Counted from the stretch's first letter, positions 32,161-39,681 are shown. The stretch: DNA of 46,388 nucleotides from JBFXAN01 sp050184225 (GCA_050184225.1 JBFXAN010000035.1:1-46388); one strand, 5' to 3'. Numbers and translations are program-made. The notes: generated by a model from the sequence alone, not told the origin.

Positions 32161-32430
32161 ATGATTCCCGACGAACTCGACATCGAGGACATCAGCGACA
32201 TCCGCCGGATCACCCGGCCCATGCTCCTGGCCGCGCTCACCCTGACGGAGACCAGCAACGACATCGCCGAGGCGGCGATCGACTGGAATGCCCACACTTG
32301 GGATCTGGGCATCCACGCGATGGGCGGTGTCTATCCGCATTCCTTCGAAGGCGTCGTGTTCACGCCCACGGAGTTGGATACCGTCGTCCGGCTGGCGCGG
32401 TACTTCGTCGCGCGGGAGCAACCAGCATGA
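32161..32430 (+). CDS. Hypothetical acidic small protein
   Basis: An 89-residue acidic protein (MIPDELDIEDISDIRRITRP) with a helical N-terminal half and WNAHTWDLGIHAMGGVYPHSFEGVVFTPTEL in the middle. I do not recognise a family. CTGAGGAAA precedes the ATG. Its last bases overlap the next gene start (ATGA), indicating coupled translation. Codon use matches the neighbouring cassette genes. Confidence 0.65.
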   Translation: MIPDELDIEDISDIRRITRPMLLAALTLTETSNDIAEAAIDWNAHTWDLGIHAMGGVYPHSFEGVVFTPTELDTVVRLARYFVAREQPA

Positions 32431-32735
32431 CCACGAACGACACCATCACCTGCCCGACCTGTCAGCAGGCATTGCCCAACTTCGCCGTCGAGAAGGCGTA
32501 TGAGGCCGCGCTCGGCGAGCATTCCAAACTGGTCGAAGCACTGGCCGGCCGCATCACCAGCGACGAATGGTCGGAACTGGAACAAGCCGCCGGCGATGTG
32601 CATTGGGTGACGCTGCACGCCATCCGCGCCCGGCTCCTGCGGTTGCGGCCGGACCTCGCCGATCTGATCGAACTGGCGACCGGCGATCTCAATCATCGCT
32701 GGCAGGAGTGGGTGCAGTACGGCGAGCGCCGCTGA
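32427..32735 (+). CDS. Hypothetical protein with N-terminal CPTC motif
   Basis: A 102-residue protein starting MTTNDTITCPTCQQALPNF. A single CxxC pair at the N-terminus is followed by a predicted helical region (EKAYEAALGEHSKLVEALAG, then ARLLRLRPDLADLIELATG). With only one Cys pair, zinc binding would need a partner or dimer. Start overlaps the previous stop by four bases. Function not recognised. Confidence 0.65.
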   Translation: MTTNDTITCPTCQQALPNFAVEKAYEAALGEHSKLVEALAGRITSDEWSELEQAAGDVHWVTLHAIRARLLRLRPDLADLIELATGDLNHRWQEWVQYGERR

Positions 32736-32766
32736 GGCGTTGTCCGTCATTCACCGTCATAATCAG

Positions 32767-32792
32767 GCGCCGGAGGCTCCACCCTCCGGCGC
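32767..32792 (+). repeat. Perfect 10-bp hairpin between cassette units
   Basis: GCGCCGGAGG (32767-32776), loop CTCCAC, CCTCCGGCGC (32783-32792). The downstream GAGAGGGAGG is the ribosome-binding site of the gene at 32820. Similar in sequence to the hairpin at 31737-31767. Confidence 0.8.
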
Positions 32793-32819
32793 TCCGATCA
32801 ACGGAGAGGGAGGACACGC

Positions 32820-32978
32820 ATGAACGAATTGCTGGCACAGGAGGCGGATGCGCTCTTCGCCCGGATCGACGCGGATCAGACGTGGGATCACCGCTACCGC
32901 GCCGCACTGCATGATCGCGCCCGACGACTGTGGACGGAGGGCGTGATCCTCGATCTCAACGTGCTGCTGGTGCGATAG
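32820..32978 (+). CDS. Hypothetical 52-residue protein
   Basis: MNELLAQEADALFARIDADQ, then TWDHRYRAALHDRARRLWTE and GVILDLNVLLVR. It is helix-prone and has no Cys. GGAGGGAGG-type ribosome-binding sequence is close to the ATG and hairpins flank both sides, as for the other units. No family recognised. Support is the ribosome-binding site and the shared cassette layout. Confidence 0.5.
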   Translation: MNELLAQEADALFARIDADQTWDHRYRAALHDRARRLWTEGVILDLNVLLVR

Positions 32979-32988
32979 CCGCCGGAGG

Positions 32989-33023
32989 GGTCGAGCGGCA
33001 TCGTCCCCTGGCGCCGCTCGACC
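32989..33023 (+). repeat. Perfect 11-bp hairpin after the 52-residue gene
   Basis: GGTCGAGCGGC (32989-32999) and GCCGCTCGACC (33013-33023), loop 13 nt. It starts 10 bp after the stop. The following 150 bp to the next start hold no gene I can support. Confidence 0.75.
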
Positions 33024-33177
33024 GAGCCGGCGATCCAGTCTGGTGATTCGTCCAGGGCTGCCGTGTGGGAGACCGCCAGCGGCCTTTGCTTTGCACGATT
33101 CACTCAATGACGGATGGATCGCACGCCGCCGACCCTGCATCGTGGTTCCAGATTTGTGTGATCGAAAGGGGATACGG

Positions 33178-33342
33178 GTGACGACGATCGACGAGATCAA
33201 GGCACTGGCACGACACTTCCTCACGGCCCTCGATACCTATTGGCGGGTGCTCGGTGAGCCGGACAATGCGCCGGGTGCGGAGGAAGCGGCCACCCGTGCG
33301 CTTGACCAGGCGCGATGTCGCCTCGAGGCGGCCATCAAATAG
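33178..33342 (+). CDS. Hypothetical 54-residue helical protein
   Basis: Starts at GTG 33178 with AAAGGGG upstream and reads MTTIDEIKALARHFLTALDT, then YWRVLGEPDNAPGAEEAATR and ALDQARCRLEAAIK. Two amphipathic helices are likely. Family unknown. It is the last small gene of the cassette before the repeat region. Confidence 0.5.
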   Translation: MTTIDEIKALARHFLTALDTYWRVLGEPDNAPGAEEAATRALDQARCRLEAAIK

Positions 33343-33668
33343 GCCCACTCCGCCTCCTGCCATCCATCACAAGGCGCCTCTGTTCGAACCGGGCGGTCGC
33401 TCCTGGTGTGGTCGTGGTGATCTCCGCCAAAGCCACCGGATTACCCGGGCGACGCCTTCCGTCGCGTGCCGGCGCGCTCAGGCGCACGACGGGGCAGTGC
33501 TGCAAATGGTTCAGACGCGGCCGGATCAGCGATCTCGCCCGATCGCAGGAGCCAAACCGTCCGGTTGTTGGAGTCGCTGTTGAGGCGGCCGCCGTACCCT
33601 CTGCGTACTCCTTCTCGGGGTGGGGTGCTGGGCGGTGGTCCCCTCTCCAGCAGCACACCGGATGTGCA
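33343..33668. other. Non-coding stretch before the direct repeats
   Basis: About 325 bp with no gene I can support. Open frames here are on both strands and are unlike any protein family. It could contain degenerate repeat units or a CRISPR leader, but alignment by eye to the 39-bp repeat shows no second clear copy; a weak partial match occurs near 33593-33633. Confidence 0.5.
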
Positions 33669-33781
33669 GGTACATCGCAGGTGGAGGCGGGGGAGGGGTT
33701 GCGACGGTTGATCGTCGATCGAAACAGGCCGCCGCCGAGCGTGGTACATCGCAGGTGGAGGCGGGGGAGGGGTTGCGACGG
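33669..33781 (-). CRISPR. CRISPR-like unit: two identical 39-bp repeats and one 35-bp spacer that matches oppF
   Basis: Repeats 33669-33707 and 33743-33781 are identical over 39 bp, period 74. Read on the minus strand the repeat starts CCGTCGCAACCCCTCC and ends TGCGATGTACC; inner TCGCA and TGCGA can pair as a short stem. The 35 bp between (33708-33742) is exactly the reverse complement of oppF 7348-7382, and identity extends to 38 nt with repeat edge bases. The unit could equally be 36-nt repeats with a 38-nt spacer. No cas gene is in the window and only one spacer is present, so the CRISPR label is an inference. The repeat core also resembles the interspersed C-rich repeats. Confidence 0.6.
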
Positions 33782-33912
33782 GGTTGGGTTGTTGCACCAA
33801 CGCTACAATGCCGATTCCTGGGCCTGAGAGTGAAATCTGACGACGGTAGGCGCCAGGGGGTACCGTCCGTCACCGGCGTCGCCATCACGCGGTCCTTGGT
33901 AGACTGGCACGC

Positions 33913-34209
33913 ATGGCCGCCATGCATGGCCCCCGCAAGTATGTGCGCCTGACCGACTACCTGGCGACGCTGACCGAGGATGCGGTGACGCTCACGCTTT
34001 CGGAGATTGAGCAGATCATCGGCGCGCCGCTGCCGGCCTCGGCGCGTGCGACCTCATTCTGGACCAACAGCCCGACCGGGGTGCTCACCGTACGGCCATG
34101 GCGGCGGGCGGGCTGCTGGGTGGTGCGCACGGAGTTGCGCAGTGTGACGCCGGCCGTGCACTTCGTGCGGATGGTCCCAGAGACGCCCGCCTCGTTCTTC
34201 GCCGGCTGA
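33913..34209 (+). CDS. DUF7662-like small protein
   Basis: A 98-residue protein: KYVRLTDYLATLTEDAVTLTLSEIEQIIGAPLPASAR, then WTNSPTGVLTVRPWRRAGCWV. This fits the pattern of a small domain family (tentatively DUF7662) with a TLTLSEIE..IG..LP.SAR core and a final W-containing strand. Family members are of unknown function and often found in mobile or accessory regions. ATG 33913 or 33922 (MHGPRKYVRL) could be the start; ribosome-binding sites are weak for both. A 12-bp hairpin follows the stop. Confidence 0.7.
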   Translation: MAAMHGPRKYVRLTDYLATLTEDAVTLTLSEIEQIIGAPLPASARATSFWTNSPTGVLTVRPWRRAGCWVVRTELRSVTPAVHFVRMVPETPASFFAG

Positions 34210-34513
34210 GAGCGCCTGCCAGCGCCGCCGCGGTGATCGTCCAATAACCGACGGGTAGGAATCAACCTTTGCAACATCAAGGTTGATTCCGCGCGCATCC
34301 GCGCGATCGCGTGAGCCGACCACCCGGTAACGATCGCGCTATATGCCGTATGGTTGAGTGAATTCTGACTGTCCAGCTCAGCGCGGCGGTGGGCGCCCAT
34401 ACGAGCCGATTGAAACGGCACGCGGCGGACGGTCTGGCGGGATCACCCGGTGGCGCGGCTAGTGGTGGGCGTCTGCGCTCGCTACCCACCATGTGCGGTC
34501 GGCGGTGCGGCCG
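34210..34513. other. Intergenic stretch between the DUF7662-like gene and the response regulator gene
   Basis: About 300 bp between convergent genes. Apart from the hairpin at 34258-34290 and a GC-rich area further right, no gene or RNA was recognised. Confidence 0.6.
34258..34290. terminator. Perfect 12-bp hairpin after the DUF7662-like gene
   Basis: GGAATCAACCTT (34258-34269), loop TGCAACATC, AAGGTTGATTCC (34279-34290). It is AT-richer than most hairpins in the window and lies 48 bp after the stop codon. Terminator or protein-binding site. Confidence 0.55.
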
Positions 34514-34876
34514 TCACCGGCCCACGATACGCGCGACCTCAGCGAGCAGCGTCGGCAGGGTGAAGGGTTTGGTCAGATAGCCCTCGGCGCCGAGCCGCGC
34601 CGCCTTCTCCGCCGCCCGCCCATCGGCGGTCAGCACGACGATCGGGGTGGCATCGCGCCGCCCCTGACGCGTGAGCTCCGCGGCGAAGGCGTAGCCGTCC
34701 ATCCGAGGCATGGTGATGTCCAGCAGAATCGCCGCTGGCTGGACGCCGTCCAGCTGCGTCAGCGCCTCCAGGCCGTCGCTGGCGACGACAACGGTATAGC
34801 CCTCGTCCTCGAGGATGCTGATCACCGTCAGCCGGATGAGGGGGTCGTCATCGACGACCAAGATCGTCGCACTCAT
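34514..34876 (-). CDS. Single-domain response regulator
   Basis: A 120-residue CheY-like receiver. The acidic pocket Asp10/Asp11 (VVDDDPLIR), phosphoacceptor Asp53 (LLDITMPRMDG), the Thr in VVLTADG and the Lys in GYLTKPF are all present. There is no output domain, so it signals by protein contact. ATG 34876 overlaps the histidine kinase stop by four bases, which makes it the cognate partner. A longer frame upstream is out of register with the kinase and is not used. Confidence 0.93.
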   Translation of the reverse strand: MSATILVVDDDPLIRLTVISILEDEGYTVVVASDGLEALTQLDGVQPAAILLDITMPRMDGYAFAAELTRQGRRDATPIVVLTADGRAAEKAARLGAEGYLTKPFTLPTLLAEVARIVGR

Positions 34877-36324
34877 ACGGGTTCCGTGCTGGTCTGGGAG
34901 CTGTCGCCGGGGTCGGGTGCTGGCGCGGATCCACGCAGGGGCAGCCGCACGGTGATGGTCGTGCCCGCTCCCTCCGCGCTCATGGCCGTGATCGTGCCGC
35001 CATGGAGCTCGACAATGTGCCGTGCCCCGGCCAGGCCGAGTCCGGCGCCCCCCACCCGCCCGGTGACGTTCGCGCCGCGGCGAAAGCGCTCGAAGATGAA
35101 GGGCAGGTCCGCCCTCGGGATGCCGATGCCCCGGTCGGTCACGGTTAGCTCCGCCCACGGCTCGGCCAGCCCGTGCAGCCGCTGGACGGCGACCGCCACC
35201 GGGCCGCCCTCCGGGCTATACTTGACGGCATTCGAGAGCAGGTTGGCTAGCACTCGCTCCAGCCGTCCCCGATCCCACATGCCGACGAGCGTCGGCACGG
35301 CCGCCACCACCTGGAGGTCATGCAGGGGCGTACTCGGCTGCTGCAGCTCCACGCTGACGTGGGCAAGGGCGACCAGGTCGACCGGCTCCTGCCGCAACTC
35401 CAGCGGCTGGCCCGCCTCCAACCGCGTGAGGTCGAGCAACTCCTCCACCATCGCCGTCATCGTGCCCGCCGCCCGGTCGATGGCGGCCGCCTGCTCCCGC
35501 AGCCGCGGGCCTTGGGGCGGCTCCAACCGCGCCAGCTGGCGGGCGAGCAGCTGCGCGAGACCGCGAATGCTGGTCAGGGGCGTGCGCAGGTCGTGCGACA
35601 CCGAGCCGAGGAACTCGTCCCGGACGGCCAGCGCCCGCTGCGCCGCCGCCAGCGCCGCCTGCTCACGGGCGAGCAACGCCTCGCGTTCCGCCGCCGCCTG
35701 CTGCTGGGCGGTGATGTCGCGGGCGATCTTCGAGGCGCCGATGATCGTGCCCGCGCGATCGCGCACCGGCGAGATGGTGAGTGACACGTCCAGCCGCCGG
35801 CCGTCCTTCGTCACGCGCACGGTGTCGAAGTGCTCGACGCGCTCACCCGCCCGCAGCCGCGCGAGGATGTGGTCTTCTTCATGATGCCGTTCCGGGGGGA
35901 TCAGGCGGAGAATCGATTGGCCGATCATCTCCTGGGCGGTGTAGCCAAACATCCGCTCGGCGCTGGCGTTCCAGCTGGTGATGATGCCATCAAGGGTCTT
36001 GCTGATAATCGCGTCGTGGGAGGAGGCGACGATCGCCGCCAGCCGCGCTTGGGCCTCATCGGCCCGCCGGCGCGCGGTGATCGCGTCCATGGCCGGGTCG
36101 GTGCCCGGGTCGTAGGCCGCGGCCGCCCGCACCGGGACGGCGGCCGCGTGACTATTCGAGGGAGGGTAGGCGGCGGTCAGCGCAACGCGCGCGAGGGCAT
36201 CGCCAAGTACCCGCCACAGGCGGCCGGTCTCGACCAGGCGATAGACCGTCTTCGGATACACGGCCAGCCGCCGGGCGATCTGCGTGACCGTGAGCGAGGC
36301 CGGTGGCGGGGTGGTCAACGTCAT
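34873..36324 (-). CDS. PAS-domain histidine kinase with N-terminal excisionase-like HTH
   Basis: A 483-residue kinase. Residues 10-48 form an HTH like those of excisionases (LTVTQIARRLAVYPKTVYRLVETGRLWRV). Residues 92-206 are a PAS domain (SSHDAIISKTLDGIITSWNASAERMFGYTAQEMIG) with its PAC tail. His244 in FLGSVSHDLRTPLTSIRG is the phosphorylation site. The HATPase domain has an N-box (LANLLSNAVKYSPEGG), DRGIGIPR and GAGLGLAGARHIV. No membrane segment is visible, so it is cytosolic. The start at 36324 fits a promoter at 36418-36447. The HTH fusion is unusual. Confidence 0.92.
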   Translation of the reverse strand: MTLTTPPPASLTVTQIARRLAVYPKTVYRLVETGRLWRVLGDALARVALTAAYPPSNSHAAAVPVRAAAAYDPGTDPAMDAITARRRADEAQARLAAIVASSHDAIISKTLDGIITSWNASAERMFGYTAQEMIGQSILRLIPPERHHEEDHILARLRAGERVEHFDTVRVTKDGRRLDVSLTISPVRDRAGTIIGASKIARDITAQQQAAAEREALLAREQAALAAAQRALAVRDEFLGSVSHDLRTPLTSIRGLAQLLARQLARLEPPQGPRLREQAAAIDRAAGTMTAMVEELLDLTRLEAGQPLELRQEPVDLVALAHVSVELQQPSTPLHDLQVVAAVPTLVGMWDRGRLERVLANLLSNAVKYSPEGGPVAVAVQRLHGLAEPWAELTVTDRGIGIPRADLPFIFERFRRGANVTGRVGGAGLGLAGARHIVELHGGTITAMSAEGAGTTITVRLPLRGSAPAPDPGDSSQTSTEPV

Positions 36325-36417
36325 GGCGCATGTGTCCGTAAACCGACTCCACCCCTCCGCCCGGGCGCGGCGCGGACGAACGGGGCATGAGAGTCCAGAA
36401 GAACGCGGGTAAGCCGC

Positions 36418-36447
36418 ATCATACCGCGCTGGTGCACCGCCAGCCAA
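36418..36447 (-). promoter_or_regulatory. Putative promoter of the histidine kinase-response regulator operon
   Basis: On the minus strand, TTGGCT (36442-36447, 4 of 6), an 18-bp spacer and TATGAT (36418-36423, 5 of 6). The expected start is near 36411, giving a leader of about 87 nt to the kinase ATG at 36324. Confidence 0.5.
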
Positions 36448-36555
36448 GGGGTTCCCATACTCCGCGATCCGGCTGACGCGCGCGGCGCAGCGTCGCCGAT
36501 GCGGGCGGTGAACGCCGGACAGCGACCGGCGGTTCGTCCCACGACGGTGCGCCGC

Positions 36556-37188
36556 TCAGGTACATCGCGTGGGAAGCAAGACCGGCGTGCCTTTCGGCTG
36601 TACCACAGCCGTGTACGCGGCGACCGCCTGCATGATCATGTCCGCGGTGGCCGCCGACCAGATCACGGTCGTGCAGGTGGACACATCGCAACTGCCGCCA
36701 AAGGTAATGAAGCTGTCGGTCTGCACCGTTTGGCATTGGCAGAGCGCCTGGGTTGGATCGGCAGGATCGACCATGCAGACCACGTCGAGGCAGTTCGCCC
36801 AGGGCGACCCCGCCGGGCAGGTCATGAAGGTCGACTCAGGCGTGATGTTCTGGAGCGAGAACGCGGAGTAGAGGGTGGTCCCGGTCGGCGCCCGCTGCGT
36901 ACACGACGTATTGCCGAAGGACGGGCCGTCCTCCACGACGCAGCGACAGACCGCGATCGTGGGATCGGTGGGCGACGGCTCGCACGGTGCCGAAGTACAC
37001 AGCGCATAGCGTTGGAAGCACACCGACCCGGCCCCCGGAGCGGCCGGGGATTGCGCCGCCGTACCTCGCACTCCCCAGCGTGCGGCGACCAGCGGGAGGG
37101 TCGCCGCCAGCAGGCCGAGCAGGCCGCGACGGCTCTGCGTCGGGGTGGCGAGGCGGCGGGTGAGCCGGTCGAAGGTCTCGGGCGTCAT
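36556..37188 (-). CDS. Tat-exported cysteine-rich protein with internal duplication
   Basis: A 210-residue protein. The N-terminus TPTQSRRGLLGLLAATLPLVAA has twin Arg (20-21) before a hydrophobic segment and an AAQ cleavage site, so it is a Tat substrate. The mature part has 14 Cys. Two modules share the pattern DPTxAxCxCxxxxxxSF...SC (DPTIAVCRCVV and DPTQALCQCQT), indicating an internal duplication. ATG 37188 is chosen because AAAGGG lies six bases upstream; a TTG at 37194 is also in frame. No family is recognised. Disulfide-rich or metal-binding roles are possible. Confidence 0.75.
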   Translation of the reverse strand: MTPETFDRLTRRLATPTQSRRGLLGLLAATLPLVAARWGVRGTAAQSPAAPGAGSVCFQRYALCTSAPCEPSPTDPTIAVCRCVVEDGPSFGNTSCTQRAPTGTTLYSAFSLQNITPESTFMTCPAGSPWANCLDVVCMVDPADPTQALCQCQTVQTDSFITFGGSCDVSTCTTVIWSAATADMIMQAVAAYTAVVQPKGTPVLLPTRCT

Positions 37189-37336
37189 ACGCAACCCTTT
37201 CGGCGCGCAGCGCGGCAGGCCCCGGTCGCGTGACCGGCTGGCTCCCGCAGGCTGCGGGCACTGATCGTTGGCGGTTCGACCGCAGCCTATGCACTGGCGA
37301 GATGGCGGTCAAGGGCGAACCGGTCGGTGTGGTGAG

Positions 37337-37417
37337 ATCGCCCTCCGTGAGGCGGCCCTCGCCGATCTTGCGGTCGCAGCGCCGGCAGCGGAGGGCGGCC
37401 AGGTGTGTCTCGGTCAT
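37337..37417 (-). pseudogene. Com-like zinc-finger remnant
   Basis: Downstream of terL, ATG 37417 with AAGGGA upstream encodes MTETHLAALRCRRCDRKIGE, like the N-terminal half of phage Com-type small zinc proteins (RCRRC..KIGEG). The second Cys pair expected about 15 residues later is missing. The frame instead runs through Arg/Pro-rich sequence into the Tat gene without a stop until 36836. Likely a truncated or frameshifted gene. The family name is tentative. Confidence 0.4.
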
Positions 37418-37440
37418 CATCACGTCCCTTGTCATCCCGT

Positions 37441-39213
37441 TCAGAACCGCGACAGCCGATCCCAGATCGCCCGGCCGGGATCGGGCGCAGGGTTCATCGC
37501 CTCGCCATACTTCGCCGCGAGCCGTTCGCGGGCCGAGGCCGGCGCCTTCCGGATCTGCTGGTCACGGGCGGCGATGAGCCGCTCCGGCAGCGGCCGCCGC
37601 ACGGGTTCTTGCCGGCCCCGCCCGCCGAGTTGCTCCACCGGTCCCGCATTGACGGTGTAGGCCCGCATCTTCGTCCGGTCCACCGGCGGCGCCATCGGCA
37701 GATAGATCATCGCCTGGGTCATCGCATCGACCTGATCGTCATACTTGCCTGCTGGAAACGCCGACGCTTCCTCAAGAAACTCATCGACCCACGACGCCAG
37801 GAACGGATGCGGCAGGTAGACGTTGCCGGCTTCCACATACCCCGCCGCCGCGTTCGCGCGTGCCTCCTTGCCGCCTTCGGGATTCACCGGGATGATCCCA
37901 CCAACCACCGAGGTGAGCGTCGAGATCACCGCCGTCCCGTTCGCCTTGTCTTCGATCAACTTCCGCACGACGCGCGGCCAGCGGTTCGTCATCCGCCGCA
38001 CGGCGACGAGGGTGTTCGGAAAGTCGTAGTGCCCCCGGTCCTGGTCCAGACAGAACCGATCCGCCCCCTTCTGCCCCCACACCTGGCCCACAACAAAGTC
38101 GCTCTCCTCCGTGTCCTTGAACGCCATGTCCCAGCTTTGCACCAGCCGGTCGAACGAATCCGGCAGCACCGCCGTCTGGCACTCGAACATGACGCCATTC
38201 GGCAAGCGGAAGGTCACGGGCGGCAGGTCCGCTTGATCCTTCGGCACCCAGAACCGCCACCATGCCCGCTTGAAGAGGGCACCCTCGGCCGGCGCCGGCC
38301 GTTGCTGCAACTGCCCCGCCGTCTTCATCGCGCCGAGGCGGACCTTGAGCTCGGCGACTTCCGCCGGCCCAAACCGCTCCGGCCAGAGCAACTCGCCCGG
38401 TTCGGTGCGCGGGTCGACCCAGCCGGTCGAGAGCCGTGACCGCTCCCCCTCGTATTCCATCGGTAGACAGAGATGGTCGTAACCGCCCTGCTCCAAGACA
38501 TGGCCGGTGAGGTCTTCCTCATGCAACCGCTGCTGGACGATGATGCGGACCACGGTCTTGGGGTCGTTGCCGCGCGTGCTCATCGTCCCGTCCCACCACT
38601 CGTTGGTGGACTCGCGCACCAGTTCCGATTCCGCTTCCAATGCGTTGTTCGGGTCGTCGGTGATGATGTAGTCGCCGCCCTCGCCCGTGCCGATGCCGCC
38701 GACGCTCGTCGCAATCCGGTAGCCGGTTTGGTCGTTGTCGAACCGGATCTTCGCGTTCTGGTCGCCGGTGAGCTGGAACACGTCGCCCCAGCGGTCTTGA
38801 TACCAGTCCGAGGCGAGCAGGCGCCGGCACTTGAGGCTATCCCGCATCGCGAGGCTCTGGCCGTAGGACGAATACAAGAACCGTTTCCAGGGTTGTGTCG
38901 TCCAGACCCAGCAGGGAAAGAACACCCCGACGAGCAGGCTCTTCATGAAGCGGGGCGGGATGTTGATGCAGAGGTTGCGGATCTCACCCCGTGCCGCTGC
39001 TTCGAGGTGCTCACAGATGGCGTCGAGATGCCAGCCGTCGACGAACGGCGTGTTCGGTTCGACGACGTGCCATGCCTGAAGCACGAAGTCTTTCAGCAAC
39101 CGCTCAGCCAGCGCCTTCCGGATCGCCGGGTGGCTGCGTAAGAGCCTTCCGCGCGAGTCGGTCGAGGGTGCGGAGCTCGGCGGTGCTGAGGGCGCTGACG
39201 TCGATGTGGGCAT
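37441..39213 (-). CDS. terL: Phage terminase large subunit
   Basis: A 590-residue packaging motor. The ATPase half has the Walker A-like IPPRFMKSLLV, Walker B region GGDYIITDDPNNALEAE and the coupling motif area STRGNDPKTVVRIIVQQRLHEEDL. The nuclease half has acidic motifs SWDMAFKD and KYDDQVDAM. It translocates and cuts concatemeric phage DNA at the portal. The ATG at 39213 overlaps terS by 110 bp with no good ribosome-binding site. A start further in (TTG near residue 39) would trim this, but the first motifs begin only at about residue 45. Confidence 0.93.
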   Translation of the reverse strand: MPTSTSAPSAPPSSAPSTDSRGRLLRSHPAIRKALAERLLKDFVLQAWHVVEPNTPFVDGWHLDAICEHLEAAARGEIRNLCINIPPRFMKSLLVGVFFPCWVWTTQPWKRFLYSSYGQSLAMRDSLKCRRLLASDWYQDRWGDVFQLTGDQNAKIRFDNDQTGYRIATSVGGIGTGEGGDYIITDDPNNALEAESELVRESTNEWWDGTMSTRGNDPKTVVRIIVQQRLHEEDLTGHVLEQGGYDHLCLPMEYEGERSRLSTGWVDPRTEPGELLWPERFGPAEVAELKVRLGAMKTAGQLQQRPAPAEGALFKRAWWRFWVPKDQADLPPVTFRLPNGVMFECQTAVLPDSFDRLVQSWDMAFKDTEESDFVVGQVWGQKGADRFCLDQDRGHYDFPNTLVAVRRMTNRWPRVVRKLIEDKANGTAVISTLTSVVGGIIPVNPEGGKEARANAAAGYVEAGNVYLPHPFLASWVDEFLEEASAFPAGKYDDQVDAMTQAMIYLPMAPPVDRTKMRAYTVNAGPVEQLGGRGRQEPVRRPLPERLIAARDQQIRKAPASARERLAAKYGEAMNPAPDPGRAIWDRLSRF

Positions 39214-39622
39214 GAGCGTGATTCACCTGGCCGCTGTGTTTGACCTCGGTGCGGTCGCGATAGACCTCTGGCCGCTTCGCCTTGAGCAAGAACATCAAGA
39301 GCGAGTCCGAATATTCGGTGATGACTTCCGTGCCGACCTGGATGCCCTGATGGTAGATAGCCTTCTCGCGGGTGACGCCATCGACGGCCCGGCGCCGCGC
39401 TTCCTGCTCCAGGATCTGCACGCCGTCTTCGAGGGCGACCGCCCACGCATCGGCGAAGTCGGGATCATGCTCGCGGGCGGCGTAGGCGGTCGCGCGGACG
39501 ACGCCGCAGGCCCGTGCGGCATGGGTCGCCGTGTGGCCCTCGGCCAGCAATGTGAGGAACGCCGCCTTTTTCTGAGCGTCAAATGGTGTGTATTCCTTCC
39601 GCTTCGGGGTCGCTGCCATCAT
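39104..39622 (-). CDS. terS: Phage terminase small subunit
   Basis: A 172-residue DNA-recognition subunit. The HTH-like N-domain (FLTLLAEGHTATHAARACGVVRATAYAAREHDPDFADAW) is typical of TerS proteins, followed by VEILQE-type helices and a charged C-terminus (VSALSTAELRTLDRLARKAL). ATG 39622 (MMAATPKRKEY) is preferred over the longer frame, which starts in an unrelated sequence. It overlaps terL by 110 bp in another frame. Confidence 0.85.
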   Translation of the reverse strand: MMAATPKRKEYTPFDAQKKAAFLTLLAEGHTATHAARACGVVRATAYAAREHDPDFADAWAVALEDGVQILEQEARRRAVDGVTREKAIYHQGIQVGTEVITEYSDSLLMFLLKAKRPEVYRDRTEVKHSGQVNHAHAHIDVSALSTAELRTLDRLARKALTQPPGDPEGAG

Positions 39623-39681
39623 GCTGCCCCGACTGCACTTTGACTCAATATTCCTGCTCGGCACGCCGGCATGGCGTCCTC

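Noticed and set aside
34408..34416. GATTGAAAC, the typical end of many CRISPR repeats
   Set aside because: Occurs once with no repeat partner nearby and lies in an intergenic region with no periodicity.
34493..35884. 463-residue plus-strand frame
   Set aside because: It lies opposite the response regulator and histidine kinase, which have complete catalytic motifs. The plus frame is low-complexity Ser/Arg/Pro.
36557..36568. CAGGTACATCGC match to the first bases of the direct repeat
   Set aside because: Only 12 bases long, at the stop codon of the Tat gene, and the following bases differ. Consistent with chance.
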